From NCBI GenBank assembly GCA_963555705.1, contig OY743169.1:6696014-6760013 (forward strand): a stretch of DNA of 64,000 nt, in the 5' to 3' direction. A model generated the notes under the pieces. That model saw only the letters and a list, made by a program, of their open reading frames with translations. It had not been told where the DNA came from and made no database searches. This document shows, in pieces, positions 23,789 to 34,719 of the stretch; the stretch's first letter is position 1, and each line of letters begins with the position of its first letter. A program made the position numbers and the translations under genes. Source of the stretch: Ligustrum vulgare. Lineage: Eukaryota > Streptophyta > Magnoliopsida > Lamiales > Oleaceae.

Positions 23789-24662
23789 TGATGCAAACCA
23801 CGTAGCAATTGTAGCTACGCAACCCACAAATTATTGGAATCGACCCAAGAACGCCAAGCACCACGATTTAGAGATTGATTCAAATTAATTGAATCAAGCA
23901 ACCAACACAATCAATTGATATGTTGACCTCTTGATCACAAAGAAGATAAATCTCACCCAAGATTTGAACAAACAAGATTAACTCGCAAGTTCGGATTTTA
24001 TTCAATAAAGAATAAGAATGTGAAAGCAATTTGCCTCTCAATTAATATATCAAAGTTGTGTCTGAATAATGAAAATTACATCCCTATATATAGGGTCAAA
24101 ACTAAGTTAAAGAGTTCTAATTAAATAAGGAAACAACTACCTAAAAATAAGGAAATAAAAATAACCTAAAATTCCGCGTATACATGTTTACGGCCGTGAC
24201 TACTTTCCTTACGGCCGTAAACTTGTTTCTGACTCACGCTTACGGCCGTGACATATGACTTACGGCCGTAAGTCCAAAACGTCCAAACTTCAATTTTTAA
24301 GCAGCAACTCCATTACGGCCGTGATATAATCTTTACGGCCGTAAACTGCAATTTCTTCAAAATTCCGTTTTAAGCAGAAGGTTGATTACGGCCGTGAGGA
24401 TTTTTGAATTACGGCCGTAATTCTCGAATTTTGGAAATCTTCTTCGACGGCTTGGATGAGGTTGATCCACTCGTCGTTTTGGCTCGGCCCCAACATGAAA
24501 CTTGCTTCTTTCGATGACACGAACATTGTTTTGGCCATTGTTTCTTGAACTAACTTGACCATTGCTTCCTTGGCCCTCTTTGCTTGCAATCGAGTCATCG
24601 GTCCTCCTTTGATCTTCAACGGATCTTTGTGCGGGCTTGTATCCGTGGTCTGGATCACATCA
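23789..24662 (-). repeat. Gypsy 3' LTR
   Basis: Identical to 29831-30704 except at three positions. On the plus strand it begins TGATGCAAACC and ends GATCACATCA. A promoter-like palindrome CCCTATATATAGGG lies near 24092. The U3 start (24386-24662) also encodes the end of the pol frame. Confidence 0.97.
24190..24418. repeat. Array of eight ACGGCCGT palindromes in the Gypsy LTR
   Basis: Copies start at 24190, 24211, 24242, 24262, 24315, 24335, 24388 and 24411; successive distances are 21, 31, 20, 53, 20, 53 and 23 bp. They form four pairs, each ACGGCCGTGA followed by TTACGGCCGTAA. The same array is in the other LTR at 30232-30460. Confidence 0.97.
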
Positions 24663-25063
24663 TCCCCTCCCTCTTCGAAAGGATTCGACCTCGAATCTGT
24701 ACCTGCATCAAACGGAGATAGATCAGAAACATTAAATGAAGCCGAAACATTATACTCACCAGGAAGGTCTAATTTATAGGCATTGTTGTTGATCCTTTCA
24801 ATCACTTGGAACGGACCATCCCCTCGTGGTTGTAACTTTGACTTGCGTTGTTCTGGAAACCGCTCCTTCCTCAAATGTAACCAAACCCAATCACCAGGTT
24901 CAAAAATGATGCCCTTTCTTCCTTTGTTAGCCTGCGAAGCATAATGTTCATTTTTCTTTTCAATCGCCAACCTCACCTTGTCGTGGAGTGCTTTAACCAT
25001 CTCAGCTTTTTTCTTGCCATCTAAACTACTACGTTCATTCACAGGTAAAGGAATTAAATCCAA
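24386..25063 (-). CDS. Integrase C-terminal part of Gypsy pol, extending into the LTR
   Basis: This 225-residue frame continues the gag-pol polyprotein after a one-base deletion; the ATG at its start is incidental. It holds the integrase C-terminal region that binds DNA (GDWVWLHLRKERFPEQRKSK, then RGDGPFQVIERINNNAYKLD and NVSDLSPFD). It then runs through the polypurine tract, which encodes EEGGD, and on for about 92 codons inside the LTR (GGPMTRLQAKRAKEAM onward) to a stop at 24386. GPMTRLQAK-like segments are common at the ends of plant Gypsy polyproteins. No chromodomain is seen. The same LTR-encoded tail is repeated in the 5' LTR without an upstream pol frame. Confidence 0.85.
   Translation of the reverse strand: MDLIPLPVNERSSLDGKKKAEMVKALHDKVRLAIEKKNEHYASQANKGRKGIIFEPGDWVWLHLRKERFPEQRKSKLQPRGDGPFQVIERINNNAYKLDLPGEYNVSASFNVSDLSPFDAGTDSRSNPFEEGGDDVIQTTDTSPHKDPLKIKGGPMTRLQAKRAKEAMVKLVQETMAKTMFVSSKEASFMLGPSQNDEWINLIQAVEEDFQNSRITAVIQKSSRP
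24663..24676 (-). promoter_or_regulatory. Gypsy polypurine tract
   Basis: On the minus strand GAAGAGGGAGGGGA directly precedes the 3' LTR start TGATGTG. It lies within the open pol frame. Confidence 0.85.
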
Positions 25064-25068
25064 TGGTG

Positions 25069-28000
25069 TTAGCGGATTAAAACATAAACAATTTCAAATG
25101 GTGAACACGAAGTAGTAGAATGTATAGCCCTATTATATGCAAATTCAATAAATGGCAAACACTCTTCCCAATTTTTCAAATTTTTATTGATTATGGTGCG
25201 CAATAATTGAATCATTGTCCTATTTACTACCTCGGTCTGTCCATCGGTCTGTGGGTGACAAGTTGTAGAAAAAAGCAATTTTGTTCCTAATTTATTCCAC
25301 AAGACTCTCCAAAAATGACTAAGGAATTTAACATCCCTATCCGAGACAATACTTTTAGGCACTCCATGTAAGCGCACGACTTCCCTAAAGAAAATTTCAG
25401 CTATGTTTGTAGCATCGTCAGTTTTGTGGCATGGTATGAAATGTGCCATTTTACTAAAGCGATCTACTACCACAAAAATCGAATCTCGACCCTTCTTAGT
25501 CCTAGGCAATCCCAAAACAAAATCCATAGAGATATCGACCCAATGTTCACTAGGGACGGGTAAAGGCATATATAATCCATGGGGTTTAATCCTAGATTTA
25601 GCCTTTTTACAAGTAATGCATCTATTACAAACCCGAACCACATCAATTTTCATTTTAGGCCAATAGAAATGTTCACTTAGGATTTCAATGGTCTTTTTAA
25701 CCCCAAAATGACCCATTAAACCTCCACTATGGGCCTCTCTCACAAGTAACTCCCTCATTGAACACCTAGGGACACACAATTTATTTTCTCGAAATAAATA
25801 ATCATCATGTTTAAAGAACCTATCCACAGCCCCTTTACCACAAGACTCATAAATATTAGAAAAGTCCAGGTCATTAGCATACATGTCCTTAATGTATTCA
25901 AATCCAAGCAATTTCGAATGCAAAGAATTTAAAAGAACATACCTCCGAGACAATGCGTCAGCCACCACATTTTCCTTACCTTGTTTGTACCGGATGACAT
26001 AGGGAAATGTTTCGATGAACTCTACCCACCTTGCATGTCTCTTACTCAGTTTAGCTTGACCCCTCAAATGCTTCAAGGACTCATGATCGGTGTGTATCAC
26101 GAACTCCCGTGGCCACAAGTAATGTTGCCATGTTTCCAAAGCGCGCACAAGTGAGTATAACTCCTTGTCATATGTGGGATAATTAAGTGCAGCCCCTTTT
26201 AGTTTTTCACTAAAATAGGCGATTGGCCTTTGATCCTGCATTAAAACAGCTCCAATGCCTAGCCCTGAGGCATCACATTCAATCTCAAAAGCCTTGTCAA
26301 AGTTAGGAAGTGATAAAACCGGTGCTTTACACAACATATTTTTGATTGTTTCAAATGCATGCTCTTGTTCTACTCCCCATTTAAATCCTACACTTTTTTT
26401 GACAATTTCTGTGAGTGGTGTGGCAATCGTGCTAAAATTTTTAACAAAGCGCCTATAAAAACTAGCCAAGCCATGAAAACTCCTAACCTCAGTTATGCTT
26501 TTAGGTGTTGGCCACTCTTTAATAGCTTTGATTTTCTCTTCATCTACTTCTATCCCTCTAGCACTAACCACATAACCAAGAAATACAACTTTTTCCATGC
26601 AAAAATCACACTTTTTAAAGTTAGCAAAAAGTTGCTCTTGTCTTAAAACCACAAGCACACACCTAACATGCTCCACATGTTCATTCAAAGTTTTACTATA
26701 TATCAAGATATCATCGAAGTAAACTACAACGAATTTACCTATAAATGCACGTAAAACATGATTCATTAAACGCATAAATGTGCTAGGTGCATTAGTAAGT
26801 CCAAAAGGCATTACTAACCATTCATACAAGCCATACTTAGTTTTAAAAGCAGTTTTCCACTCATCTCCTTCTTTCATTCGAATTTGATGATAACCACTCT
26901 TAAGGTCAATTTTACTAAATATGCTAGAGCCATGCAATTCATCCAACATATCATCTAACCTAGGAATAGGATGACGATACTTTACCGTTATGTTGTTGAT
27001 GGCCCTACAATCAACACACATCCTCCACGTTCCGTCCTTCTTCGGCACAAGTAACACGGGTACGGCACATGGGCTCATGCTCTCCCTTATGTACCCCTTA
27101 CTCATTAATTCCTCAACTTGCTTTTGAAGCTCCTTCGTCTCCTCGGGATTGCTCCTATAAGCTGGACGGTTTGGAATGACTGCTCCAGGTATAAAATCAA
27201 TTTGATGCTCAATACCACGAATGGGTGGCAACCCACTAGGTATATCCTCCGGAAATACATCGTCAAATTCCTGCAATAAAGAAATAGCCAAACTAGGGAG
27301 GGATTTGTTAGTTTCATCAAAGGCAAGGAATGAATCCTTGTACAATAAAAGGACCATTGGTCGTTTTTCCATAAACGCTTTCTTGACTTCACTCATTTTT
27401 GCGTAGAAACTCATTTTTCTTTCTTTTCTGGCGCTCTTCGCTCCCTCTCCTTTTTCTGAGGTATGTACCCCAACACTCTTTTTTTCTCTCGCCTCTCCAT
27501 TTTCTGGAGTCGTGGCTCCAACTCTCTTTTCCTCTCCTTTTTCTGAGGTCGTGGCCTCAACTCTCTTTCTCTCATTTTCCTTTACTCTTTTTTCTTCATC
27601 ATTTTTCAGTTTTATTTGATCTTCATACACTTGTGACGGTGTCAATGGTGCAAGTGTAATGGTTTTTCCCCCTTTGGTAAAGCTATACCTATTTTTATAC
27701 CCATCATGCGTGACCTTCCTATCATACTGCCAAGGTCTACCCAACAAAATGTGCCCGGCATGCATAGGTACCACATCACACATAACTTCATCCACATAGC
27801 TACCAATAGAAAAATTCACCAACACCCTCCTATTCACCTTAATTTCTCCACTATCATTTAACCATTGAAGCCTATAAGGTTTAGGATGTTTTAACAAAGG
27901 TAATCCTAATTTTTCAACAAGTATAGTACTAGCGACGTTAGTGCAACTACCGCCATCAATAATCATACTACATACCTTGTTATTAATGCGACATCGAGTA

Positions 28001-29283
28001 TGAAATATGTTCTCCCGTTGTTGTTCCAAATCATCTGTGTGGATTTGGGCACTAAGAGCTCGCCTTGCCACTAATAACTCGCCATGCTCCCCGGATAACA
28101 CATCTTCATCCTCACATATTTCCTCCAACGCTGGCATATCGCTATAATCCTCTTCCTCACTATCACTCTCCATAGTTCCATCCTTTCGCAAAAGTACCAC
28201 TCGCCTATTAGGACATTGAGACGCCACATGTCCTCTCCCCAAACATTTGAAGCATTGAATGTCTCTACTCCTAGATGGTTGAGGTTCCCCTTTAGGTACG
28301 AATTTATTAGCTTGTTCCTCCTTCCCTTTTGGTGCCTCAAACTTCCCTTTTGATGCTTCAAACTTTCCTTTAGAAACAGTCCCTTCTCCTTTACCTTCCC
28401 ACTTCGGCTTCCAAGAAGAATTAGTACCCGATTGATACCTTGTTGTCCCCTTCTTCTTCAATTGCTTCTCAACCTTTATAGCCATGTGCAACATATCCTC
28501 CATCTCCAAGTAATGTTGTAGTTCAACCACATTAGCTATATCCTTATTCATCCCATTCAAAAACCGAGCCATCGTAGCCTCCCTATCCTCTTCTACATTA
28601 GCTCTAATCATCAACAACTCCATCTCCTTGTGATAATCCTCCACACTCTTTGATCCTTGGTATAGACTTTGTAATTTTTGATGAAGCTCCCGATGGTAAT
28701 GACTAGGAACGAACCTCTTTCTCATGATAGCCTTTAATTCATCCCAAGTACTAACGGGTCTCTCGCGATTCCTTCTCCTAGAAGTCACCAATTGATCCCA
28801 CCAAGTAATAGCGTAATCGGAGAATTCAAGTACAGCTACTTTAACCTTTTTCTCTTCCGAATAAGTGTAGCAATTAAAAATTAATTCCATCTTCTTCTCC
28901 CATTCTAAGTATGCTTCCGGATCACTCCTTCCTTTGAATGACGGAATTGTCATCTTGATGTTGTTCATACTACCATCCATTCTATCGCCACCAAGATCTC
29001 TATCCCTTCTTCCATGCCTAACTACTCTATCCACAATTGCCCCATCGTCAAAATCACTACCTTCTTCATTCTCATCGACCCCCTCTACTCTACGACCTTG
29101 CCCACCTTGCCTACGGACATTAGGCACTTCCCGAGGTTGTTCAAGCCTTTCTAACCTACCTAACACATCCCCAAACAACCGCTCAAAACGTTGTACCATC
29201 TCTTCCGTCATGTTGGCTCGATCGTTGTTTTTTGCAGTAGAAGATTGTTCAGACATCCTAACACTAATGATTATATGCCTCAC
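25069..29283 (-). CDS. Gypsy gag-pol polyprotein (1404 residues, frameshifted at the end)
   Basis: The longest coding frame in the window. The likely start is Met10 (29256). Domains in order: gag at about 108-275 ([19 protein letters not shown], then WWDQL); zinc knuckle [14 protein letters not shown] at 344-357; retropepsin with IIDGGS at 441-446 and ILLGRPW at 512-518; reverse transcriptase with YFDD at 855-858; RNase H with [11 protein letters not shown] at 1004 and TDHESL at 1065. Integrase follows, with a zinc finger (H1185, H1192, C1222, C1225) and DDE residues D1254, D1315 and E1351. Between protease and reverse transcriptase, residues 565-615 repeat an [17 protein letters not shown] unit about three times. 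The frame ends at VYVLIR because one base is missing near 25084; pol continues in another frame to 24386. The element is otherwise free of stops. Confidence 0.95.
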   Translation of the reverse strand: MRHIIISVRMSEQSSTAKNNDRANMTEEMVQRFERLFGDVLGRLERLEQPREVPNVRRQGGQGRRVEGVDENEEGSDFDDGAIVDRVVRHGRRDRDLGGDRMDGSMNNIKMTIPSFKGRSDPEAYLEWEKKMELIFNCYTYSEEKKVKVAVLEFSDYAITWWDQLVTSRRRNRERPVSTWDELKAIMRKRFVPSHYHRELHQKLQSLYQGSKSVEDYHKEMELLMIRANVEEDREATMARFLNGMNKDIANVVELQHYLEMEDMLHMAIKVEKQLKKKGTTRYQSGTNSSWKPKWEGKGEGTVSKGKFEASKGKFEAPKGKEEQANKFVPKGEPQPSRSRDIQCFKCLGRGHVASQCPNRRVVLLRKDGTMESDSEEEDYSDMPALEEICEDEDVLSGEHGELLVARRALSAQIHTDDLEQQRENIFHTRCRINNKVCSMIIDGGSCTNVASTILVEKLGLPLLKHPKPYRLQWLNDSGEIKVNRRVLVNFSIGSYVDEVMCDVVPMHAGHILLGRPWQYDRKVTHDGYKNRYSFTKGGKTITLAPLTPSQVYEDQIKLKNDEEKRVKENERKRVEATTSEKGEEKRVGATTPENGEAREKKSVGVHTSEKGEGAKSARKERKMSFYAKMSEVKKAFMEKRPMVLLLYKDSFLAFDETNKSLPSLAISLLQEFDDVFPEDIPSGLPPIRGIEHQIDFIPGAVIPNRPAYRSNPEETKELQKQVEELMSKGYIRESMSPCAVPVLLVPKKDGTWRMCVDCRAINNITVKYRHPIPRLDDMLDELHGSSIFSKIDLKSGYHQIRMKEGDEWKTAFKTKYGLYEWLVMPFGLTNAPSTFMRLMNHVLRAFIGKFVVVYFDDILIYSKTLNEHVEHVRCVLVVLRQEQLFANFKKCDFCMEKVVFLGYVVSARGIEVDEEKIKAIKEWPTPKSITEVRSFHGLASFYRRFVKNFSTIATPLTEIVKKSVGFKWGVEQEHAFETIKNMLCKAPVLSLPNFDKAFEIECDASGLGIGAVLMQDQRPIAYFSEKLKGAALNYPTYDKELYSLVRALETWQHYLWPREFVIHTDHESLKHLRGQAKLSKRHARWVEFIETFPYVIRYKQGKENVVADALSRRYVLLNSLHSKLLGFEYIKDMYANDLDFSNIYESCGKGAVDRFFKHDDYLFRENKLCVPRCSMRELLVREAHSGGLMGHFGVKKTIEILSEHFYWPKMKIDVVRVCNRCITCKKAKSRIKPHGLYMPLPVPSEHWVDISMDFVLGLPRTKKGRDSIFVVVDRFSKMAHFIPCHKTDDATNIAEIFFREVVRLHGVPKSIVSDRDVKFLSHFWRVLWNKLGTKLLFSTTCHPQTDGQTEVVNRTMIQLLRTIINKNLKNWEECLPFIEFAYNRAIHSTTSCSPFEIVYVLIR

Positions 29284-29816
29284 GTGTATTTCGCTCGTGT
29301 ATCACTCAAATTAGGCTTTTACCCTCTATTGATCTCACCTCTCTGCCTTTTTCCACTCAATAGCTTTCACCCCGATTGCTTCAAAGAACGAATCCGAACT
29401 CAAACAAGTTTAAACTCGATTGCTTCAAATCGAATATAAGTGAGAAGTAATGAATTTGTTGGAAAACTCAAAGAAGACCTTTAGAGAATTAAATTTGACT
29501 TTATATAGAACTTGACACTTTTTATGGAAACTAGGATTGTTTCAAGAAAATAATTCTTGAAATCAAATATCAAATATTTTAATTGAACGGAGAATTTTGG
29601 TTTTTTTTTTTTTTTTTTAATTTCTCGAAAATTCAACTACGAGAAAGACGCAACAAATGAAATTTAATTTGAATAACAAACGAAGGAAATAACGACTATT
29701 GAATTTTTTGTGACACTTTTCTGGATTAAAGACTCAAAGCTGGAAGAACACGAAGAACAAGAATAAGAAACTCAAGAAAACAAAAACAAGATATAACCTT
29801 GATTTTTGGAGCCTAA

Positions 29817-29828
29817 GCTCTGATACCA
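29817..29828 (-). promoter_or_regulatory. Gypsy primer-binding site (tRNA-iMet)
   Basis: The minus strand reads TGGTATCAGAGC two bases inside the 5' LTR. Confidence 0.9.
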
Positions 29829-29830
29829 GA

Positions 29831-30704
29831 TGATGCAAACCACGTAGCAATTGTAGCTACGCAACCCACAAATTATTGGAATCGACCCAAGAACGCCAAG
29901 CACCACGATTTAGAGATTGATTCAAATTAATTGAATCAAGCAACCAACACAATCAATTAATATGTTGACCTCTTGATCACAAAGAAGATAAATCTCACCC
30001 AAGATTTGAACAAACAAGATTAACTCGCAAGTTCGGATTTTATTCAATAAAGAATAAGAATGTGAAAGAAATTTGCCTCTCAATTAATATATCAAAGTTG
30101 TGTCTGAATAATGAAAATTACATCCCTATATATAGGGTCAAAACTAGGTTAAAGAGTTCTAATTAAATAAGGAAACAACTACCTAAAAATAAGGAAATAA
30201 AAATAACCTAAAATTCCGCGTATACATGTTTACGGCCGTGACTACTTTCCTTACGGCCGTAAACTTGTTTCTGACTCACGCTTACGGCCGTGACATATGA
30301 CTTACGGCCGTAAGTCCAAAACGTCCAAACTTCAATTTTTAAGCAGCAACTCCATTACGGCCGTGATATAATCTTTACGGCCGTAAACTGCAATTTCTTC
30401 AAAATTCCGTTTTAAGCAGAAGGTTGATTACGGCCGTGAGGATTTTTGAATTACGGCCGTAATTCTCGAATTTTGGAAATCTTCTTCGACGGCTTGGATG
30501 AGGTTGATCCACTCGTCGTTTTGGCTCGGCCCCAACATGAAACTTGCTTCTTTCGATGACACGAACATTGTTTTGGCCATTGTTTCTTGAACTAACTTGA
30601 CCATTGCTTCCTTGGCCCTCTTTGCTTGCAATCGAGTCATCGGTCCTCCTTTGATCTTCAACGGATCTTTGTGCGGGCTTGTATCCGTGGTCTGGATCAC
30701 ATCA
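29831..30704 (-). repeat. Gypsy 5' LTR
   Basis: Partner of 23789-24662 with three mismatches. It ends GATCACATCA at 30704 and is followed by the target duplication GTGTG. Confidence 0.97.
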
Positions 30705-30709
30705 GTGTG

Positions 30710-31369
30710 TGTGTGTAAGCAGTTTAATTCCGATGATGGGCACAACCGCGCCTATCTTTGCTATGGGCATAGTTGCATGGCTGTCTTTGCCACACTGGAC
30801 AATCGTTGTTGGTGCCAATGAGTAAGTCATTGGAGAAGTGAAACAGCCATCTATAATGAATTGCAACTAGTTCCACACCCTTACGATGCACATACATAGT
30901 AAGTGGTTAATAAATATACTCAAACAAAACAATTGTTAAAGATAGAATAAAAACTAACAAAAACCGTGCATTAGAATATATACTCTATACAATATATAAT
31001 AATAGAATAACCATCACCATTTTACGCACATAGTTTCCCGCCCTTTTCCTCTGTCATTTTAGGAAATTTCTTATTTTTATCAATTAATTTTAATATATGA
31101 ATTAGGAATGTTCAATTAATGCATGTAATAAATGATTTATGAATTTGTGGAAAAATATCTATAAAAGGTCAAATTATTATTTTTTCTTTTGATAATTATT
31201 GCATTATTTTGAAGTTGAAAAATACGCAATATGGGTGTCAAATCCAAGATCTCAATGAGAAGTTTAATACAAATTAAGAAATGAAAGCAAACTCTAAACA
31301 TATCATTCGTAAAATCATTTTAAATAGTAAATGTAAAAGTTTTACTTATACCTTTTGTTAGTCCAAGAG
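30710..31369. other. AT-rich intergenic sequence, no recognised feature
   Basis: No coding sequence. It does not obviously continue the Gypsy LTR-like block left of 23789, so the young element may sit at the border of two older sequences. Confidence 0.4.
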
Positions 31370-32330
31370 CAAACTAACCAAGAGGGGTTGAATTGGTTTA
31401 TAAAACTTTTTGGATAAATAATCTCAAACTTAAAAATCAATGGGTATAAGTATGAGCACTTAGTGTTGCAAGTAATTTAACTATCAATGTAGTGTGCTAT
31501 AAATGTGTAAACTTAATTGATAAAGCAAGTATAGCACTTAGATATAGTGTTGCAAAATATAAATAGATAGAATAGAGTAAGTGCAATGTAAGTAAGTAAA
31601 AGGGATAAGAGAATGCAAACGCGATATAAGGAGGTTCAATCAACCAACGTGATCTACGTCCTCCGTTATCGAGCTCTCCTTCACGAGTAAGGCCAAATCC
31701 ACTATATTGGTAACTTACAACAAGGAGTACCAAATCCTTAAGTAACTTACAACAAGGGACACTTACCCTTAGGTGACTTATAACAAGGAGCACCTACCCT
31801 TAAGTGACTTACAACAAGGAGCACTTATCCTTAGGTGACTTACAACAAGGAGCACCTACCCTTAACCAACAATCGAGTTTTCACAAGGCTCTCGAAACCA
31901 CAAGATATAATGAATTGAATTTACAATTGAAATAACTCTCTTGACAAATGATATACTCAAATTAAGTACCGAGAGAGTTATGCCAACACTTCAATAGATA
32001 GCAATGAAGTAAGCTTGAGTGTTAGAGAAAAACTTTGATGCAAAAGATAATGAAAAGTTCAATGCAATCAAACAAAGTTTTTCAAATAATCTCTTCTTAA
32101 AATATTGAATCAAATTAAGTACCAAGAGATGTCACACTTGAATAACTAACAATAAGTTAAGCTCAAAGTATTTAGGCAATGGAACTTTGATAAATCAAAT
32201 GATAGTGAAAATTATAATACAAATTATCAAAGTTCTTCAATAGAAATTCTCTCTTTAAAAGATTAAAAAAAATTAGAATAAAGAGAGACTTACACATCGA
32301 CTCCAATATATGAAATAATCATTCAATAAA
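31370..32330 (-). mobile_element. Possible Copia LTR remnant
   Basis: AAGAGGGGTTGAATTGG with TTATAAAACTTTTTGG at 31380-31415 and the CGAGCTCTCC-TTCACGAG segment at about 31670 resemble plant Copia LTR sequence I have seen before. It carries a 31-bp minisatellite. No second LTR, primer site or target duplication was found. Confidence 0.35.
31711..31865. repeat. 31-bp minisatellite, five copies
   Basis: Units containing TGACTTACAACAAGGAGCAC followed by CTACCCTTA start at about 31711, 31743, 31774, 31805 and 31836, so the period is 31-32 bp. Confidence 0.9.
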
Positions 32331-32944
32331 ATTTAATTAAAATTTGTATTTCATATAATTTATTTGTTACATTCATTTAAATATAAGACTGCTTATAAGT
32401 TTATCACATGTAAGTTTAACAAATTGCAACATTTAATTTAAATTTGAGTAATTTTTTATTTTTAAAATGTTTGGTAAATTTTGTTCATAATGTATTTGTT
32501 TTTAGCATATAATGAAATGAAATATTTGATTAATATATTTAAATATCAACTATTGTATTAAGATAGTTAGTACAAATTCTTATAACGTTATACGGGGAGT
32601 CGGTAAATTAATTCTGTAAATGTCTATTAGCCTATTTATTTCATTTTACAATTTTAAATTGTAAACATTTCAACTTTTAGAAATAAAAAAACCGTAAGCT
32701 CACTTTAGTCATCAAATCAAAATTGTAAAGTACAAAATAAGTCACATGTCCATATCTTACTTCCCTAAATAGATTAAGAAAACTATAGAATGAAAAATTA
32801 ACCGTTAAAAGAAATATGCAAGTCACAATTTTATGTTTTACTTTTTTGAGTATTTTTCATTATATATGAATGCACAATTTATGTTGGACGTTGTACTTTT
32901 ACAACTTATTCAATAAATAATTATCAATTATATCTTTCATGCAT
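32331..32944. other. AT-rich sequence, no recognised gene
   Basis: Non-coding. It may be the body of a second non-autonomous Helitron ending at 32964, but no convincing 5' terminus was found. Confidence 0.35.
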
Positions 32945-32964
32945 CACACGTGTGCTATTACTAG
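32945..32964 (+). other. Candidate Helitron 3' terminus
   Basis: The palindrome CACACGTGTG is followed six bases later by CTAG and then T, the arrangement of a Helitron end. No matching 5' end preceded by A was found, so this is only a candidate. Confidence 0.4.
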
Positions 32965-33015
32965 TAATAATAATAACAATAACAATAACAACAATAACAA
33001 TAACAATAATAATAA
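32965..33015. repeat. AAT/AAC trinucleotide microsatellite
   Basis: About 17 units of mixed AAT and AAC just after the candidate Helitron end and before the helicase tail. Confidence 0.9.
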
Positions 33016-33025
33016 GCATTTAGTA

Positions 33026-33490
33026 TTACAATTTTTGGAAGACCTCCTTATACACAACATTTATCATCACGTTCGTTAGATTTCCATCGTCATCGCATGT
33101 CAGTATCAATATCTTCAGACCGGTACCATTAGTGACTCTTGAAACTGGTACATACAATTGCTCATGGCTGAAAACTGATTTTTTAAGGAAAAGTCCCATG
33201 TAGGAAAGTGATTGACATTGACTCTTATTGATGATCATAGCATATGACACAATCAACGGAAATTATATTTTTAGAAACTTAAAATGTAATCTTGCATCGA
33301 ATGGAGTCAATAACAGCCTTTGGTATTAATACTTTGTCCCTTGCATTACTTCCGAACATGATTATAACTTTGACAACACGATGACTAACTTAGTAATGAT
33401 TAGCCTTATTCCATTACATAAACTTGCAGAATGATCAATGTTTCTCAGAAACATCACTGGGTTCGGAACACCGACCTTTAGCATCTTTTT
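33026..33490 (-). pseudogene. Helitron helicase C-terminal fragment
   Basis: Read from 33490 downward, the pieces are the C-terminal part of the Pif1-like helicase of Helitrons: PVMFLRNIDHSA, LCNGIRLIITKL, LLTPFDARLHFKF, then IVSYAMIINKSQCQSLSYMG and FSHEQLYVPVSRVTNGTGLK. It ends at a natural-looking stop after VYKEVFQKL. There are frameshifts and stops upstream of 33256, and the Walker motifs and Rep domain are absent. A homologous, shorter remnant lies at 54030-54290. Confidence 0.85.
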
Positions 33491-34147
33491 GGTGGTCATT
33501 TTTTAATTAATTGACGTAATTGTATGAATTAGAGGCCATGACGTTGCTAACATTTAAAAATTTAAGAGTACCTTCAATTTTTTTTTTCCCTCAAGTAGAT
33601 TAAACGTCGATACATTTGGTTATAATTAATTTTGAATCAACCAATAAGGAATTGACTTGTTTGAAATGAAATACGACTATAATTGCAATACAGTGTTTGA
33701 TGATAACAAATAAACAAATAAAAAAATAAAATTAACGATCGAACCAAGTTAAGCAAGTTGCTTAACTTACCAAAGAAAAAAATAGGAAGTGATTATAACA
33801 TAAAAAGCTAAGTTAGTCCAAGTTTGGTATATAGTAGAATCATATATTTAGTTAAAAAAAATTATGAACTATGTGATTTAAAAGATGTATGTCCCATAAC
33901 ATATGCAATTCAAATAAATTGTTTCATATATATATACACTGGTTTTTAATTTATCTCAAATAGGGGTTTAAAAAATAAATAAGCCTCCGTTTCATAACAC
34001 TATTTGATTTATATACTGTTTTATTTATAATTTTGAGGTAAAAAGTAGTGATAAAAAACTTTTTTTTTTTGTTTATCGAAGTTCTATTTCCAGTTTTAAG
34101 CTCAACTCCCCACTACCATGCCCATGTCCCCCACCCACGCACTTTCA
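33491..34147. other. AT-rich intergenic sequence, no recognised feature
   Basis: No coding potential on either strand; it precedes the SINE. Confidence 0.5.
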
Positions 34148-34154
34148 CGGTTTG

Positions 34155-34427
34155 TTTTTTTTTTTTTTTTTTTGATCGGAAAAAAGGTGTAGCCCACACC
34201 CTGAGGGCCCGAACCGACCACGCCCAAGACCATTGGTTCGGGAAGGTAAATCCAGGTTATGCCTCCAAGGAGCCAAGGTGGAAGGGCTTATGGTAAGCAT
34301 GAGAAACGCTCAATAACTCCCGCTTGCCACAAGGCCAATTCCACCTTGCGGGGAATCGAACCAAGCACACAGCTGCGCTGAGCACTTACCACCCATCCCC
34401 TTTGCCACTTGGAGATGTGCACTGGGG
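34155..34427 (-). mobile_element. tRNA-derived SINE
   Basis: On the minus strand a tRNA-like head carries an A-box-like TGGCAAAGGGGATGGGTGG and a B box GGTTCGATTCC (about 34355-34365). A body of about 190 bp follows, ending in a poly(A) tail seen as the T run at 34155-34173. CGGTTTGT (34148-34155) and GCGTTTGT (34428-34435) flank it as a likely target duplication. SINEs are transcribed by RNA polymerase III and moved by LINE enzymes; none is encoded here. Confidence 0.8.
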
Positions 34428-34719
34428 GCGTTTGTTCATTCTATTGATGAAGTTATTACCGGTCATGATCATGCAGTTGACAATAATGGATGAATAGTTG
34501 TGGTTTTGATAATGATGTCATTGAATGACGTCGATAATTATCATATCGAAGTAAAATTGTTAATTTCTGACGGTTTTCTTTTGAGTCGAAGCTCTCGATT
34601 ATTAATCTTTGCTTCTTCTCCTTTTTTTTATTATTTATTTTTCCTTTATTCCAGAAATAAACGTCACGTTTTGGATTTTTATATTTTTTATGCATTGTTG
34701 TGTATTTTATGATTTTTTT

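Larger units (their letters stand above)
23789..30704 (-). mobile_element. Young, nearly intact Ty3/Gypsy retrotransposon
   Basis: Two 874-bp LTRs (23789-24662 and 29831-30704) differ at only three positions. GTGTG flanks both ends (23784-23788 and 30705-30709). The primer-binding site lies next to the right LTR and the polypurine tract next to the left LTR, so the element reads on the minus strand. Gag, protease, reverse transcriptase, RNase H and integrase occur in Gypsy order in one long frame, broken only by a one-base deletion near the integrase C-terminus. I see no chromodomain and have not assigned the lineage. Confidence 0.97.

Noticed and set aside
27105..29314. Several 60-130-codon frames overlapping the Gypsy polyprotein
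   Set aside because: They are other-frame shadows of a 1404-residue polyprotein with clear domains.
30428..30745. 105-codon frame matching the pol tail at the right LTR
   Set aside because: It is the LTR copy of the pol C-terminus without the rest of pol, not an extra gene.
30980..32964. Second complete non-autonomous Helitron
   Set aside because: A plausible 3' end exists at 32964, but the candidate 5' TC near 30985 is preceded by C rather than A, so only the 3' end is listed.
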